A model generated the notes under the pieces. That model had not been told where the DNA came from, made no database searches, and saw nothing but the letters and a program-made list of their open reading frames with translations. A program made the position numbers and the translations under genes. Shown here piece after piece: positions 11,257 through 23,222 of a stretch of 64,000 nt of DNA. The number at the start of each line of letters is the position of its first letter. The first letter of the stretch is position 1. This DNA comes from Punica granatum (lineage: Eukaryota > Streptophyta > Magnoliopsida > Myrtales > Lythraceae). Location: NCBI RefSeq assembly GCF_007655135.1, contig NC_045129.1, forward strand, positions 32,241,122-32,305,121, written 5' to 3'.

Positions 11257-12653
11257 GACAATCGATCAACCAACAAACAAGCAGTCAAGTACTTCAAGAA
11301 TATCAAAATCCACTAAATTTGTCTCCCTTAGCCTCAGCACCTGAAATTTTGCAGAAACTCGTGACCAAACCCGTCACTCCCTCCTAAGAAACCATTAAAA
11401 AAAATCTAGACTTCAGGCAAGGCAACGAAGATAAACGCAACAAGATGGCCGCAAGAACTCAGGCGCCGACACCGAGCTTGATCGCCGGCACTGGAAATGT
11501 GAATGTCAGTGGCATGTACCTTGAAGAAAAGTCGGGTGGTTTGCCAAAGATGGGACGAGACGGAGCTTGATCGCCGGCAAGAACTCAGGCGCCAGCAGAG
11601 CGAATGAGGGAGGAGGAGAGGCAAGCGGCCGCGAAGTTTTCGTTGAAGCAGAGGCCCTTTGGCTCGAGACCGCCCGTTAGCAATAGTCTCCCAAAAATGG
11701 AATTTCAGTTAAGTATGCTAAGTGTATAGAGAGCGAGTTGAAAAAAAGGGGATTCATCGGATCATAGTTAAGAAATTTAGTTTAAAAATTCTTTAATTTT
11801 TTAATTTTTTAGTTTAACATAGGAAACTGTACAATATCAAATATAGAGTATAACTAAAACAAATAATAAAATTACTTATTTATATAAATAATTATGAATC
11901 GTCGATTGATAATAAATAATTCAATTTTTTTTGAAAGATAGTACTAATTAATTTTCATACGTTATAAGATGAAATATTTTTCCAAGCTAATCTTAATTCA
12001 GATTTTTAATATTTCTAATTAAAAAATTATGATCACGATATAATATCTTAAGTCACCCTCTAATTTTAAGTAGACAAACTTTACTCACAGTTGGACTTTC
12101 CAATTCATTAAAAGTATCATATGATCACATAACAACAAAGTATATCCAATTAAATATTAATTTTAGTTAATAGGCTGTTGTAACTTTGCGTTTCACCAAA
12201 CGTTAAAATAAGAAGAAATGTTAAAGAAGAAACAATTTAAACTGTTGATAAATTGAAATAGCCTTTCAACAATATGCGTTAGTTTTATGTAATTCGACGC
12301 TTATTTTGATTAATTAAGGTCTCAAATGCGAGTCATAAAATTTGAAAAAAAAATCATGATTGAAAGAGTTTTATTCTCTAATTATTATTATTATATAGGT
12401 TATATGTTGTACTTTGTAAATAATTTGACTATATAGTCAATCAAACTATATCTAATATAAACAAAAAAAAGGAATAGTGATTTTTTATTTATTAATGAAT
12501 ATATAATATAATAAATTATTAAAATAAAGAAGAAAAAAGGGGTTGAAGGATCTGATTATATGAATGCTATGCCTTATAAAATAAAAAAAGAATAGTGGAA
12601 TTTTTTTAGTCATTAATGAATGAATATATAATATAATAAAATTAATTGTTAAA
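11257..12653. other. Duplicated F-box leader followed by AT-rich DNA
   Basis: Positions 11257 to about 11665 match the leader block of the other F-box copies. From 11700 to 12650 the sequence is AT-rich, with A/T runs and an imperfectly repeated TATATAATATAATAAA motif near 12500 and 12630. No gene seen. Confidence 0.5.
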
Positions 12654-13436
12654 ATGGGGGGCGCTCCAGCTCACTCAAGAATGGGACGGCAGTCGAGGGT
12701 TAGGGGCAGAGGTCAGTCCTTCACACCGAATAGCCTTTGTGGCATCGTCACTTTCGGATCAAAAGTGCCACTAACCTTCCCTTCTTTCGATCTCGAGTAC
12801 TTTGAGATGCTCCTCCCTGCCGATCAAGCAAGCCGCAGTAAAGGCGATAGAGAGAGAGGGATCAGGATCCGAAGGCAAGGTGTTTACTGCCTTCCCTTGC
12901 GTAAAGGGTCTTCTTTATATAAACCATAAGCCCTATGGCTTTCTGCCCTACCAACACAAAAAAGGCATTTCGGTGTGTAGTTGAGATACACACGTTTTTC
13001 GGATGGACTCACTTACCTACTCCAACTCTATCTAATAGTTTCTCTCCTTGCATGCGAGAGACTTCTATGCTAGCCTTCCTGACTATCCGAAAAACGCAGA
13101 CTGAAGCGGAGTTATCGAAAGTCCGTGGAAACTAGTCAATAAACCATTATTTTTTTAAGTGGTTCGTATGCCTACTTTACCTACTTGATGAAAGGAAAGG
13201 AAGCATAGACACGTATCAGAGAAGAGAAAATCACCTCAGCTCGCCTGAGACATAGCATAGCAAAGCTAGCCTTCAGAGATCTCTTGCTCAAAAAACTAGT
13301 TGATGAACAAGTGTGTGATCCACCGATTCACTGAGTGACTCTTTCTTGTTGTGGGGGGTGTTGGTTCTGTGGGGGGAACAATTCAAGAGTATGAATAGTT
13401 AGCATACTCTCCTCAAGATGGCTCAAAAACTTAAGT
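12654..13436. other. Organelle-like block, left part (possible NUMT)
   Basis: Base composition shifts sharply from AT-rich nuclear spacer to balanced sequence, resembling plant mitochondrial intergenic DNA in style (for example GCCTGAGACATAGCATAGC and GGTGTGTAGTTGAGATACAC). The longest open stretches (12654-12929, 12935-13135) match no protein I recognise. The block resumes at 14468 after a LINE insertion. The assignment rests on composition and style only. Confidence 0.4.
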
Positions 13437-13448
13437 TATATAGGTTTT

Positions 13449-14455
13449 CTTCTTCTTTTTTTTTCGGTAAAGCCTGGGGCATGGCCCAAATTACAATGAA
13501 ACAGGAATAAAGTGGGGCATGGTGGCCCATACAATGTCGCCTAACAGCAGCCGAAACACCCCATTAGGAACTGAGTGAATAATATGCGTGTCGGGTGGGT
13601 ACTCCACAGCCATATTTGCAAGCTTGTCTGCACAAGAGTTGCCCTCCTGATAAGTGTGTTGCATCCGGACCTCCCAATCTCGACTACAAAGGTCAAGAAT
13701 TCGACCTCGGAGAGTCTGTAGCCAAGGAGTAGTAGGGCCATCCCCTGAAATGATTCGTAGGATTGCTAATGAGTCCATTTTGAAAATTAACCTTCGGCAT
13801 CCCATGTTCCAATCTATCTCCATCCCCGTGAGTACCCCCAAAGCTCCGCCATGGTGACCGTAGCGATGCCAATGTTTTGGGCAAATCCCACGATCCACTT
13901 GCCATTTGCATCACGGAGGAGGCCACCAGCTTCGGCTGCCTCGGGATTGCCTCTTGAAGAACCGTCCGTGTTAAGTTTGAAGAAGTCATCAGGGGATCAA
14001 ATCCAATTGATGCCGACCCAGCGTTTGGAGGTGGTACCTATCGCCTTTTCCACCAAAGCCTAGCCTTCCCGGAAAGACCGAGCGGTCTGTAAGATGGTCT
14101 GACATGCCAAGGTAGGACGGCTGAAATCCGACTCGAATAACTCCTTGTTCCTCCATGACCACAGCAGCCAGCAACTTGTAGCAAAGGTAGTCGACCATTG
14201 TTGATGATACGGGGTAGGACAAATTTTGCCAAACCCAATCCAATAGGTCCAGAGTGAAGAATTCTGGTTGAGCATCGATCAGAACAAGCCTCAACCAAAT
14301 TTGCTTCGCCAGAACACAATCCCACAGGACATGCAAGGTAGATTCAACCCCACTCTCGCAATGGGGGTAGCTAGGGGTGTCGCACAAGCTCCTTCGGTAA
14401 CGCGCCTCGTTCTTGAGCAAGCTCTCCCGGGCAGCGCGCCAAAGGAAGAACCGGA
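13449..14455 (-). mobile_element. 5'-truncated LINE (L1-type) with RNase H and zf-RVT remains
   Basis: On the minus strand, 14420-13989 encodes a zf-RVT-like domain (CDTPSYPHCESGVESTLHVL, then WDCVLAKQIWLRL). After a frame change, 13898-13491 encodes a plant RNase H-like domain (CRRLIFKMDSLAILRIISG; ADKLANMAVEY). Both are typical of the 3' end of plant L1 LINEs. The A-rich tail lies at the low-coordinate end, and TATATAGGTTTT flanks both sides (13437-13448 and 14456-14467). The reverse transcriptase part is missing, so it was truncated on insertion. The frame break between the domains makes it inactive. Confidence 0.85.
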
Positions 14456-14467
14456 TATATAGGTTTT

Positions 14468-14690
14468 TTAGATATTATCTTTGCATTTTATTACGCCATT
14501 CCGTACAGGAATGTGGTTAATTTTTTCGCGCCATTTCATATTCTTCTTTGCACCCCAAGTTTACCTCTTTCTCGAAGTCCATACAATTCCCAGTTCTTCA
14601 TATTTTAGCCCCAATCAATTCTTGAATCGAATAGGAGCAAATCGACCCTCAAATGTTGGCCGATTAATGGCCTAATTTATAGACTTCCAC
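14468..14690. other. Organelle-like block, right part
   Basis: Continuation of the block interrupted by the LINE. It contains an open stretch at 14481-14675 whose product I do not recognise, ending GANRPSNVGRLMA. Composition again changes to AT-rich nuclear spacer at about 14690. Confidence 0.35.
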
Positions 14691-16554
14691 GAATTAACTG
14701 ATTCAGCATCCAAATAAAAATGGGCAGGAAGTCATAAATTGCTGCAATGTCAACATCTTTCGGGCCAAGATTTATGCTCGGGCAAAGCGATTTTTAGGAA
14801 TTATATATACTAATTCCTTTGAACATATATAATTTTAGAATTTAAGTAATCTATCCAAACTATTTTAATAATATGTGTGTAATTTACTCAAAAGATGTGC
14901 AATTTATTTTAAAATTAAGTTACTTTACTATGATTTTAAGTAATTTACTTATCACTTTAAAAATTTATTGCACTTTAGTTTACCAAAAAGTTTACTGCAC
15001 CTTAATTAATTAGATCTTCCCTGAAATGATAGCAGCTTGTATGAACTTTGGGTCATTGACTATAGTTTGTTATCTAATTATAAACCAGATCAAACCTGCG
15101 TTATAAATAATAACGATTCAACAATTTTATAGAATAGTGATTGTCTTGTTCAAAATATAAAAAGTAATAAGCATCTAATATTTGCTCTATATTTTCTCAT
15201 TTTAATATAGTTATCGATATCATTCACCGGAAAAAATATGGTTATCGATATCTTAATAAAACCCGTTATCAGTATCCTAAGAAAATCCGTAACAAAAAAT
15301 TGAAGTGTCTCAAAATTTCTAACGAAATATATAAGGAAAAAAAAAATGGATCCACTCTTGCATAAGCAGTTATCTCATTTTACGTATCATCTAGGGAGTA
15401 GATCCATAATCTTCCGCCACTTGAATCTAAAGCAGAATTTGGAATAGTGAAGAAATTGTTCTAATTCGAGAATCAATGGGTTGTTGCTTGTTGAAGTACT
15501 CGGTATAAAATACATATTTTTAACGAGCTGGAGAAATATAATATTTAAAATTCTATAATAATATAAAAAACATATTAAAATAGAATTATATGCTTATACT
15601 ACTATATATTTTATTGTAATTCTTTTACCATTTGTATTTGCGATTTAAAATTATTAAAAGATATAACAAGTATAATAATTTCATATGATTAAGTCTAGAG
15701 ATTGATATATTTTACTGGTATATTACTTATATAATTAAATTGACGATGTGATGTCGTCGCAAGAGGACTAGCAAAAGATTACATGGCTTCACGAGATTTT
15801 ATTTTTGTGATGTTGTTGTGTGAGAGACTGGCAATGGCAAATATATATAATTCGTTATTATAGATATTGATTGATTATCAAAATTTCGACATGGTCCAAA
15901 TATGTTACCCGTAAAAAGTTAGACCTGAAATATTAGAATTTCGAGCTACCAACCTCGGCCACATTAGGCCTGACATTATTTTATAAACGCTAAATCTGAA
16001 TACCTTTGTACATAATATAATGCTTGAAAATAGACACTTTCCTCGGATAGTAAAATAGGATTAATATTGAAGACCATATAATCCATCTACATATTCGGAA
16101 AAAAGAACAAGGGTCAAAGTAATTAATTTGCATAAATATTCGAAAAATATGTTAACTAGTTTATAGCTAGTTCATCACAATTGATATGATACTTTTAGTC
16201 AGTAATGGGATGTATCCTTTTCATTGATCCAGCTTTTCTCTTCATCAAGTTTCTGTTCGAACTTTGAGAACAGACTAATGTACGAAAGTTTGCTTTCATT
16301 TGACAGAATGTTGAGCAACGAGGATCCAACAAGAAAAACTCGATAGAAATACATATGAAAATAAAAATTCATTGAGTCGACAATCAATCTTGAGCTTGGG
16401 GCTCGTGCAATGAAACCTGAAAATAAGGGCATATAAGAAGCTTTGAACAAAATGCCCATGTTTGCCGTCCTCACAGGAAGAGAAGCAAAAAAATGTGAAT
16501 AACGGGAAGACAAGTTGAAAGTTCCAACTTCTAAGCAAGGCCTTTCTTGAAATA
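14691..16554. other. AT-rich spacer and 3' flank of broken F-box copy
   Basis: No gene supported up to about 16360; composition is AT-rich with short repeats. From about 16360 to 16554 the sequence matches the 3' flank of the other F-box copies (AGGAAGAGAAGCAAAA; CAACTTCTAAGCAAGGCC). Confidence 0.5.
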
Positions 16555-17824
16555 CTAACAAAAATTAAAATTCACTTCTACATTAGCATAGTTCCTCAGG
16601 ATCCGAACCATGGCATTGTTGAAACAAGTCATCTTCTGACAGTGGTTGTAGTCGTAGCTCCTATAACCTGAAATCCTTCCGTTTACGGTCACATTCTTAA
16701 GGCTCGGACAGCGTCCCAGCAAACCCTCCAACGAGCCCAAGAAATCGTCCATGGGAATATAAATCGACCACCCAACCTTCAAGTGGACCACATTCTCGAA
16801 GCAAGCAGATGCTGGGAGACAATACGGAAACAACTCAGCATCTCCGCATTCACATCTCAAAGATAGAAAGCTGAGCTGCGGGCACCACCCTGCAATCATG
16901 CCCAAGTCAACTGCCTTAGTCCCATCATCGAACGCCATATCCGAAAGCCTGAGCTCCCTCAATTTTGAGGATTTCGAGATCAATCGGTAGAACTCTGCCC
17001 CGAAATCCCGAAGAGGGCGAATTTGATAATCTCCAGATTCTCAGCCGAGTCGCAGATTTCAATATGTGGCATGGGCAGCATGCCAATGTTGTTGATAGAT
17101 ATTCCCCTCAAGCTGCCTTTCCCGATGAACTTGAAGAACCTGAGACGAGAAGAAGGTCCCCAGTAAAAATCTTCAATCCTATCCGCCTCCAAGATAAGCT
17201 TGTCCAAGGTTGCGTCGAACATACGGAATCTAGGAGCACTATCTTCAACTAGAGATTCTGAAGGGTAGAATCCAGCAAGCTCCACAGACTCAAGCTTCGG
17301 GCATATTGCGGAGAGTAGAAGACTCAAATCCACGTCCAAGATTTTGACATGGCATAAGGACAGCGACCTCAAAGAAGTGAACTGATGGTGATTCGGATTT
17401 ACCCGTTCAATGCAAACCTGGCCTAGATGTAGCTTCTCAAGCGTCTGCATCCTGCTAATAATGTCCACAAAGTTCATGGCTGGGTTCGTGCGAACCTCAT
17501 AGTGCAACTCTCTCAAGCTGTCTTTCGCATGGAGAAGCCAACTCATCACCCCGAAGGCGGAGAACTCGTGATTGCCAAAATCTTGAATAACCAAAGACTG
17601 CAGTCCCATCGTCCGCAGGAAGATCATCCTAGTTATCAGAAACTCAATCTGACCAGTGGTAAGGCTTTGAAACCCATCCTCATGCGACTTGAACGAGAGG
17701 GCGCGGAGGTTCTTGGGGAAAGCCTCACGCCATTTCCGGCATGTCGCTGAAGCCCGAACAACATGCCGCACAGCCGAAATGCGCGACAGGATGTCGCGGA
17801 TAATCTCTTTGGCAAGTGCTCCAT
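16555..17824 (-). pseudogene. F-box/RNI family copy with two frameshifts
   Basis: Almost complete family copy. The ATG at 17824 starts MEHLP, but one base is missing in the next few codons: the family reads CCCGTAGAGG, here CCAAAGAGA. The F-box (RDILSRISAVRHVVRASATC) is therefore open only in a frame without an upstream ATG. That frame runs to 16980 and is broken again by loss of one G in GGGGCAGAG near 16998. The last 142 residues (16983-16555) are open in another frame and end ANVEVNFNFC. With both bases restored to family length it would be a full-size relative, so inactivation looks fairly recent. A sequencing or assembly error is possible but less likely for two separate sites. Confidence 0.8.
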
Positions 17825-18447
17825 AACAAAACAATCAACCGTCAACCACCAAACGAGCAGAGCCCACCAACTTCGTCCCTCAATCTTCAGCTCCCGATAT
17901 CTTGCAGTGATTTGTTCTTGGGCATGAACGATCCGCAAAAGGGATATCGGAAGGGAGAATGAGTAGAGAGAATTGAACAGGGAATTTAAACTTATTTAGC
18001 GAATATATATATGTGAGAAATCTCTACCAGAATATCTTCTTCTTTTTTGGGTGAACAGGATATCTATATCTTTTGTTTTCTGGGGCCACATTATGTCTGT
18101 ATATTTAATTGCAACATATGTTACTAGAGATAACATAATATCCCATAGAAATATATTTCAGATATTAACGCAATATTTACGAGATAATATAGAGATAATG
18201 ACAAATAATATCAAAGATATTCATCAAGAGATTTTCTAGACAAAATTTGTTACCATAATTACGATCTCAAGATGGACCCAATCCTGCCATTGCCATCGCC
18301 ACCAATGCCATCTCCACACTCCATCACTATCAACACCATCTCCGTCACCTTCCCCTTCCTCCTTTGTCATTGCCAACAGCCACCATCAATTTGTTTCGTC
18401 TCTCTTTCCCCTACTTTGTTTCGTCTCCCTCTCTCTCTCTTCAGTCA

Positions 18448-18730
18448 ATCCTCTCTGCCTCTGCCGAGGAACAGAGCAGTGAGCCCTCGTGGAACAGTGG
18501 AATCACCGCCCCATCCACCCACGGCACACCACATCCTTCATCAAAAGATCTCTCTCTCTAACAACAGCTCATAACTATTTCTCTCTCTCCCTCTTTCTAT
18601 CCCAATACCTGCTTCAGTCTTCTCCAGCAGCACTCTGCCCCTCTGCCTCTGCCGAGGAGCAGAGTAGTGAGCCCAAGTGGAAGAGTGGAATCACCATCCC
18701 ATCAACCAACCACACACACCCTTCATCAAA

Positions 18731-18783
<53 letters not shown>

Positions 18784-18800
18784 ACAAGAACTCATAACCA
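18448..18800. repeat. Tandem duplication, about 190-bp period, in CT-rich leader-like DNA
   Basis: CTCTGCCTCTGCCGAGGA, AGAGTGGAATCACC-like and CTTCATCAAAAGATCTCTCT motifs occur in order at 18448-18560 and again at 18635-18750. The second copy contains an expanded CT run. The two halves have diverged moderately. Confidence 0.7.
18731..18783 (+). repeat. (CT)n microsatellite
   Basis: Uninterrupted CT dinucleotides of about 50 bp, with a shorter CT run at 18833-18852. Typical of plant 5' leaders and likely polymorphic in length. Confidence 0.9.
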
Positions 18801-19143
18801 TCATCATCCTCTTCAGCCATTATTACTCCAAACTCTCTCTCTCTCTCTCTCTTTCTGGGTTTGCTATGGCTGGTTGTACTGTCTTGAGGTGGAGGCTCCA
18901 ATAGCGTTCCTGAACTCGAACCAAGAACTACCATTCTCATCTCTCTTTGCCTTTCTCTTTAGTTATTGGAAAGACATTATTGTTTCTCTTTCTTGCCCCT
19001 CTCTCTCACACAGAGCAGAGCCTTCCCCAATCACCATCCTCAAGCTCCCACTCCCTCTCTCTTGGCCTTTCTTTGACATCCATCATCATCACCAGCCCCT
19101 TCATCATCACCATCACCATACCGCGGCCTCTTACCTTCCCTCC

Positions 19144-19272
19144 ATGGCCTTTCTCCCTCTATTCATCTTCCTCTTTCTTCTCTACTCTATTCCTATTTCT
19201 TCCGTGGCCGCTGACACCCGCCTTTGCCGGCGACTCCTCTCTCCTCCTGAAGGTGTCCTCTCTATTCGTTGA
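19144..19272 (+). CDS. Short ORF with signal peptide; orphan 5' gene end or small secreted peptide
   Basis: The ATG at 19144 opens 42 residues: MAFLPLFIFLFLLYSIPISS, a textbook signal peptide, then VAADTRLCRRLLSPPEG and a stop. It is preceded by several hundred bases of CT-rich sequence that looks like a plant 5' leader, including the (CT)n run. After the stop no homologous coding continues on this strand. Either the rest of a secreted or receptor-type gene has been lost, or this is a very small secreted peptide. I do not recognise the mature part. Low confidence as a gene. Confidence 0.3.
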   Translation: MAFLPLFIFLFLLYSIPISSVAADTRLCRRLLSPPEGVLSIR

Positions 19273-19547
19273 GGGTGGGCGTGACGAAGGAGAAGAAGGG
19301 AGGAAGAGAGAGAGATGAGAGGAGAAAAGATAATAGAGAGAGGGAGCTGCGGGACCCTGAAAAGTCCCCACCTCAGACCCATTTGCCCAATCATCACCGT
19401 TAAATTGCCACATAGTCGAAATTCTTACTGTTCATAAGCCTTCTCAACCCTGAACTTATCCTGAACAAAGACGTTCATTATTAAAAACAATTGTGTAAGC
19501 ACGGGTGAAAAAAAATAAATAAAATCTCGATTGTAAATGGACTATCT

Positions 19548-20427
19548 TCTACCTTGCTCGTCATAATATCGGCAGCTTTCCTCGACATCCCGCCACTCGC
19601 CTTCCCATAATGGGGTTCCTCAGAAGATTGGTTATCCTGCAAAGTCTCAAGGCCACCACCGATTAAGACATCTGGAAATTGTATGATGCGTTTGGTTTGT
19701 AAGTAACATTTTAAAATTAGATTTTGAAAAAGAGTGGTATAAATGGTTATGTATGGGGCTTATCCTTTGTATGAGTTATGTGATTTTGATTTTGAAAAAG
19801 AGTTACATAAATGAGGCTCACTCTTTGACTTTGTATAAGTTATTTTATTTTGTTGTGGGTAAAATTAAGTTAAAGTAAGATTTTAAAATCCCACTTTGAA
19901 TCCAAACGAGGCGTAATCTTTAAGATTCATTGGAAACTGCAATGCTGGACTTACTGGTGTCTGTTCTCCTGCCTATTCTTTTACCCTTATGGCAAATTTT
20001 GGAACCAAACCCTCCGCATGATCATTTGAATCGATGATTTCTTCAGAGTTGCCATCTAGAGACAAAGTGGAAGACCTGCCATGAGCCATGCTAGCAGGAG
20101 ACTTGTGATCGATGGCACTAGCAGGCTCATTTAAGTGAACAACTAACTGAGCAAAGTCAGCATCAAAGCCAATGACATCTCCAGAGCCGTCAAACGGCTT
20201 AGGATGGTTGCATCCAAGTTATTAGAATTCAGAGACTTGTTTGCAAGATAAATGATTGCGTTATTACATAACAAGAAAGTGGAGGGAAGGAAAACAAATG
20301 ATCAATTGACCGAAAATAAATTTCCTCTCACCCAGGAAGCCGATGTACTCGGCGGAGGTCGAATGATGAAACCCCTATTTCCCGTCGGATGAGGAGAGCT
20401 AGGCTTTCTCAATCTCTTTTTAGCCAT
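19548..20427 (-). pseudogene. Unrecognised minus-strand gene or gene relic with exon-like pieces
   Basis: An exon-like piece begins with an ATG at 20427 (MAKKRLRKPSSPHPTGNRGF) and reaches a GTGAG donor near 20330. A second open stretch at about 20215-19975 reads HPKPFDGSGDVIGFDADFAQ and continues to PKFAIRVKE before a stop. A third piece starts after a TTTCCAG acceptor near 19673, encodes GGGLETLQDNQSSEEPHYGK, and ends at a GTAG near 19549. A MITE (19688-19913) lies between pieces two and three. The splice phases do not join cleanly, which argues for a relic, although an alternative exon structure could rescue it. Family unknown. Confidence 0.35.
19688..19913. mobile_element. MITE family A, copy 1
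   Basis: About 225 bp with imperfect terminal inverted repeats (GCGTTTGG at the left, CCAAACGAGGC at the right, each near ATTTTAAAATC). Same internal order as the copy at 35129-35349: AAAAAGAGTGGTATAAAT, GTATGGGG, GTTATTTTATTTTGTTGTGG. Non-coding. Confidence 0.65.
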
Positions 20428-20429
20428 TG

Positions 20430-22954
20430 CTGCTGTGACTTGGAGATAAACAGTGCAAAGGTGAGGTCGGTACAGTAATAGGTAAAACAAATATAAGGCC
20501 AGCAATGGATATCTCTTTCTACAATAGACAAATCAAAGCACAGGAAGCAAGCAATGGATATCTATTTATGTATGCTCGAACCAACAAACGAGATAGCCCA
20601 GACCAAAACATGCACAAGAAGGAATAAATGGATCTAGTGTTTTCAGTTCGACTCAACAAGTAAGACCCGTCGAACCAATCCATGCACCAGAAGCAAGCAA
20701 TATCAATAAAATTACACACATCACCAAAAGATCCTAATCATATGCGTATAACAGTCAACCGTGAACGAAGAAACGATACTGTTTGCAAGTACAAATGAAC
20801 ATTAAAACTGTAAAGACTAACAACAGTTCAAAGTCTGACGAAGGAATCGAGTGAAGGCTACTCAAAACAACTATGAAATGGAGATAATAAACCATAAATG
20901 AAGCCAAAACATACCTACAGTGGCCTTAACCTCCAGAAACAAAAAAACGAGAGCGCCTGCAAAAGAACCAAACCCTGAAACACTAGAAACGGACGGTATG
21001 CTTGGATCTCAAAACAGGAAAGTATATAAATCATAAAAATTTATAGTTTCGAAACGTGGGAGGGAAAGTTGTTTTGAAATGGCCATGCTTTTAAGAAACA
21101 AATATTAGTAAATAAATCGTAGAGAATTTCCGAGGAAAACATATATATCGGTATGGTAATTAGTCGAAGCAAATTATAAATCAAATCCAGCCCAGTTTCA
21201 AACGTGGCATGGGAAGTTGTTGCGAGATGGCCATTATTATAGATAACAATGTTGGTAAATAAATCTTGGAGAAATTACAAAAGTGGAGCTAATTTTCAAA
21301 CAAATTAGTATTTATGTTTATTTACTTATTAACGGTGTGATAATTATGGAATCCGCGTAATTTGCATGTTTCCTTGATTGTAGGGAGAAAAATCGGGAAA
21401 GCATATTCTAGGAAAAATAACGATGGAAGTGTGATCGGAATTAAAAAAAAAGGCTTCCGGCGACCGTAAGTGGTCTCGGCCGACCACCGTCGACAGTATT
21501 TGGCTGCCACCTTGGAAATTAATGGAGAAGATAAAGAAAAAATTATCAAGATGGACATGATTGTTCAAAACCTAATCGTCAGAAACAAGACCCGATCAAA
21601 CATTGACATGTTGCTCGAGTTGGATATCATCGTCCAAGCCTCGTCGTCGGAAGCCATTGTTGGCTACTTTTAAACGGCCTGCAGAAAAATGAAAAGAAAA
21701 TTGAGTTGGACATGATTATTTAAAACCAAATCGTCAAAAAAAATCATCAATCAAACATTGACGTGTTCCCCAAGTTAGATATCATCGTTCAAAGCCTCAT
21801 CATTGGAAGCCATCGTCAGCTGCTTCTAACTGATCAGAAACTGATTTGGGTTTTAAGACTAATCAGAATTGTAAACCATATATGTTTTTAAAGCGAATAA
21901 TATTAGTAAACTGGTTTGAACAGATTTTCATATTGTTGTTGCTGACGTGGCGGTTCATGTGATGTGACCGAGTTGGTGACGTGGCGATAAAGGAACGTGG
22001 CGGACTGTGATTGGTACAAGTGGAAGGTAGATTCAAGAATATAGGTATAGTATTGTGGGCAAAAATTGTAAAAGAAAGTATAAAAGACTACAAATACTAG
22101 GGACAAAATAAAAATAATGAATTGATGAGATTAAAAGTTGATGAGATTTAATGGTTGAGATTTGTGTTCCATGGAATACAAATTAGTGTTCGATCCTATA
22201 ATCACCCAAAAGTTAATGTGGAAAAATTACAGTTATTGGTGTAATACGTGCATGCTAGTCCATTATTTTCTTTCTTTTAACTTTGACCCAACTTATAATA
22301 TTATATTTTTTGATCATTTTTTAAAATTAAAAAAAAATTAATTAATTTTTTTTTAAAAAGAGCTTATCGTGATCTGCAGGTGGAAGGGGGCTGTGGTGGC
22401 TGTTGATTCTGGCCACTACCACCATAATCGAGGTTGCCGGTAACATCAGGGATTGACAACGACCTCGCCTAGGCAATGGTGGCCGAGATCGGACCAACGC
22501 TTGAAAATCGTGGTTCGACCCCCTCTCCCTCTTCGATTCTAAGGGGGGTCCAACCCTTTGTGGTTGACGACAGTGGCCCCGATCTCGGCCACCACCGCTC
22601 AGGCGAGGTTACTGATCACCGCCATGCTAGGCTTATACGAGGTCGCCTGCACCTAGCTTTGACCTCATATTATTCTTTAAACACCAACTTTATTTTTTTT
22701 TTCTTTGATAAATGGCCTTTATACAATGTAACAGAGAATATACTCCAACCTATGCGCCTAACTTTAATAGCTTCTTTTGCATCTATAGCTGCCGAAAACG
22801 AAGTCTTATGAAGTGATGGTTGGGTCCATCTCAGTTATCTTTCAGCCATTAGGGATATCGCGCAATACAAGGAAAATTTGGGAATACTGAAAAACATAAG
22901 GGGTTTGTCGAAATGAAAAAAAAAAGGACGGACTGTTTAGCAACACCGAAATCA
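20430..22954. other. Spacer with small tandem and palindromic repeats
   Basis: No gene supported. Two diverged copies of a unit of about 165 bp lie at 21530-21690 and 21700-21850; landmarks are GACATGATT, CAAACATTGAC, GATATCATCGT and GGAAGCCAT. A GC-rich imperfect palindrome at about 22460-22620 has GGTGGCCGAGATCGG near 22477 and CCGATCTCGGCCACC near 22579. The remainder is AT-rich. Confidence 0.5.
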
Positions 22955-23222
22955 TGAAACTAAATGGAAATATGAATCATTCATTGAGAATCGATCTTGA
23001 GCTCGAGTCTAGTACAATAAAAGAAGTTTTCAACACGCATACATACATCCAACAAATTGGTCCTGTTCGCAGTATTCAGGAAGAAAAGCAAAATGTGGAA
23101 AATTATCCTCAGATGAGATCAACTGCTTCCATAGCTTGAGGATAAGAAATACGCATTCCACGGCATGGATGACACTACGATTTGAGGTTCAACTTTCTAA
23201 GCAAACGCCATATCTTGAATTA

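Noticed and set aside
14481..14675. 64-codon frame ending GANRPSNVGRLMA as a mitochondrial gene
   Set aside because: I could not match it to any mitochondrial protein I know, so no gene is called.
18272..19318. Several overlapping open frames in the CT-rich region
   Set aside because: CT repeats give long Ser-Leu frames in several phases; only the 42-residue signal-peptide frame has any biological look.
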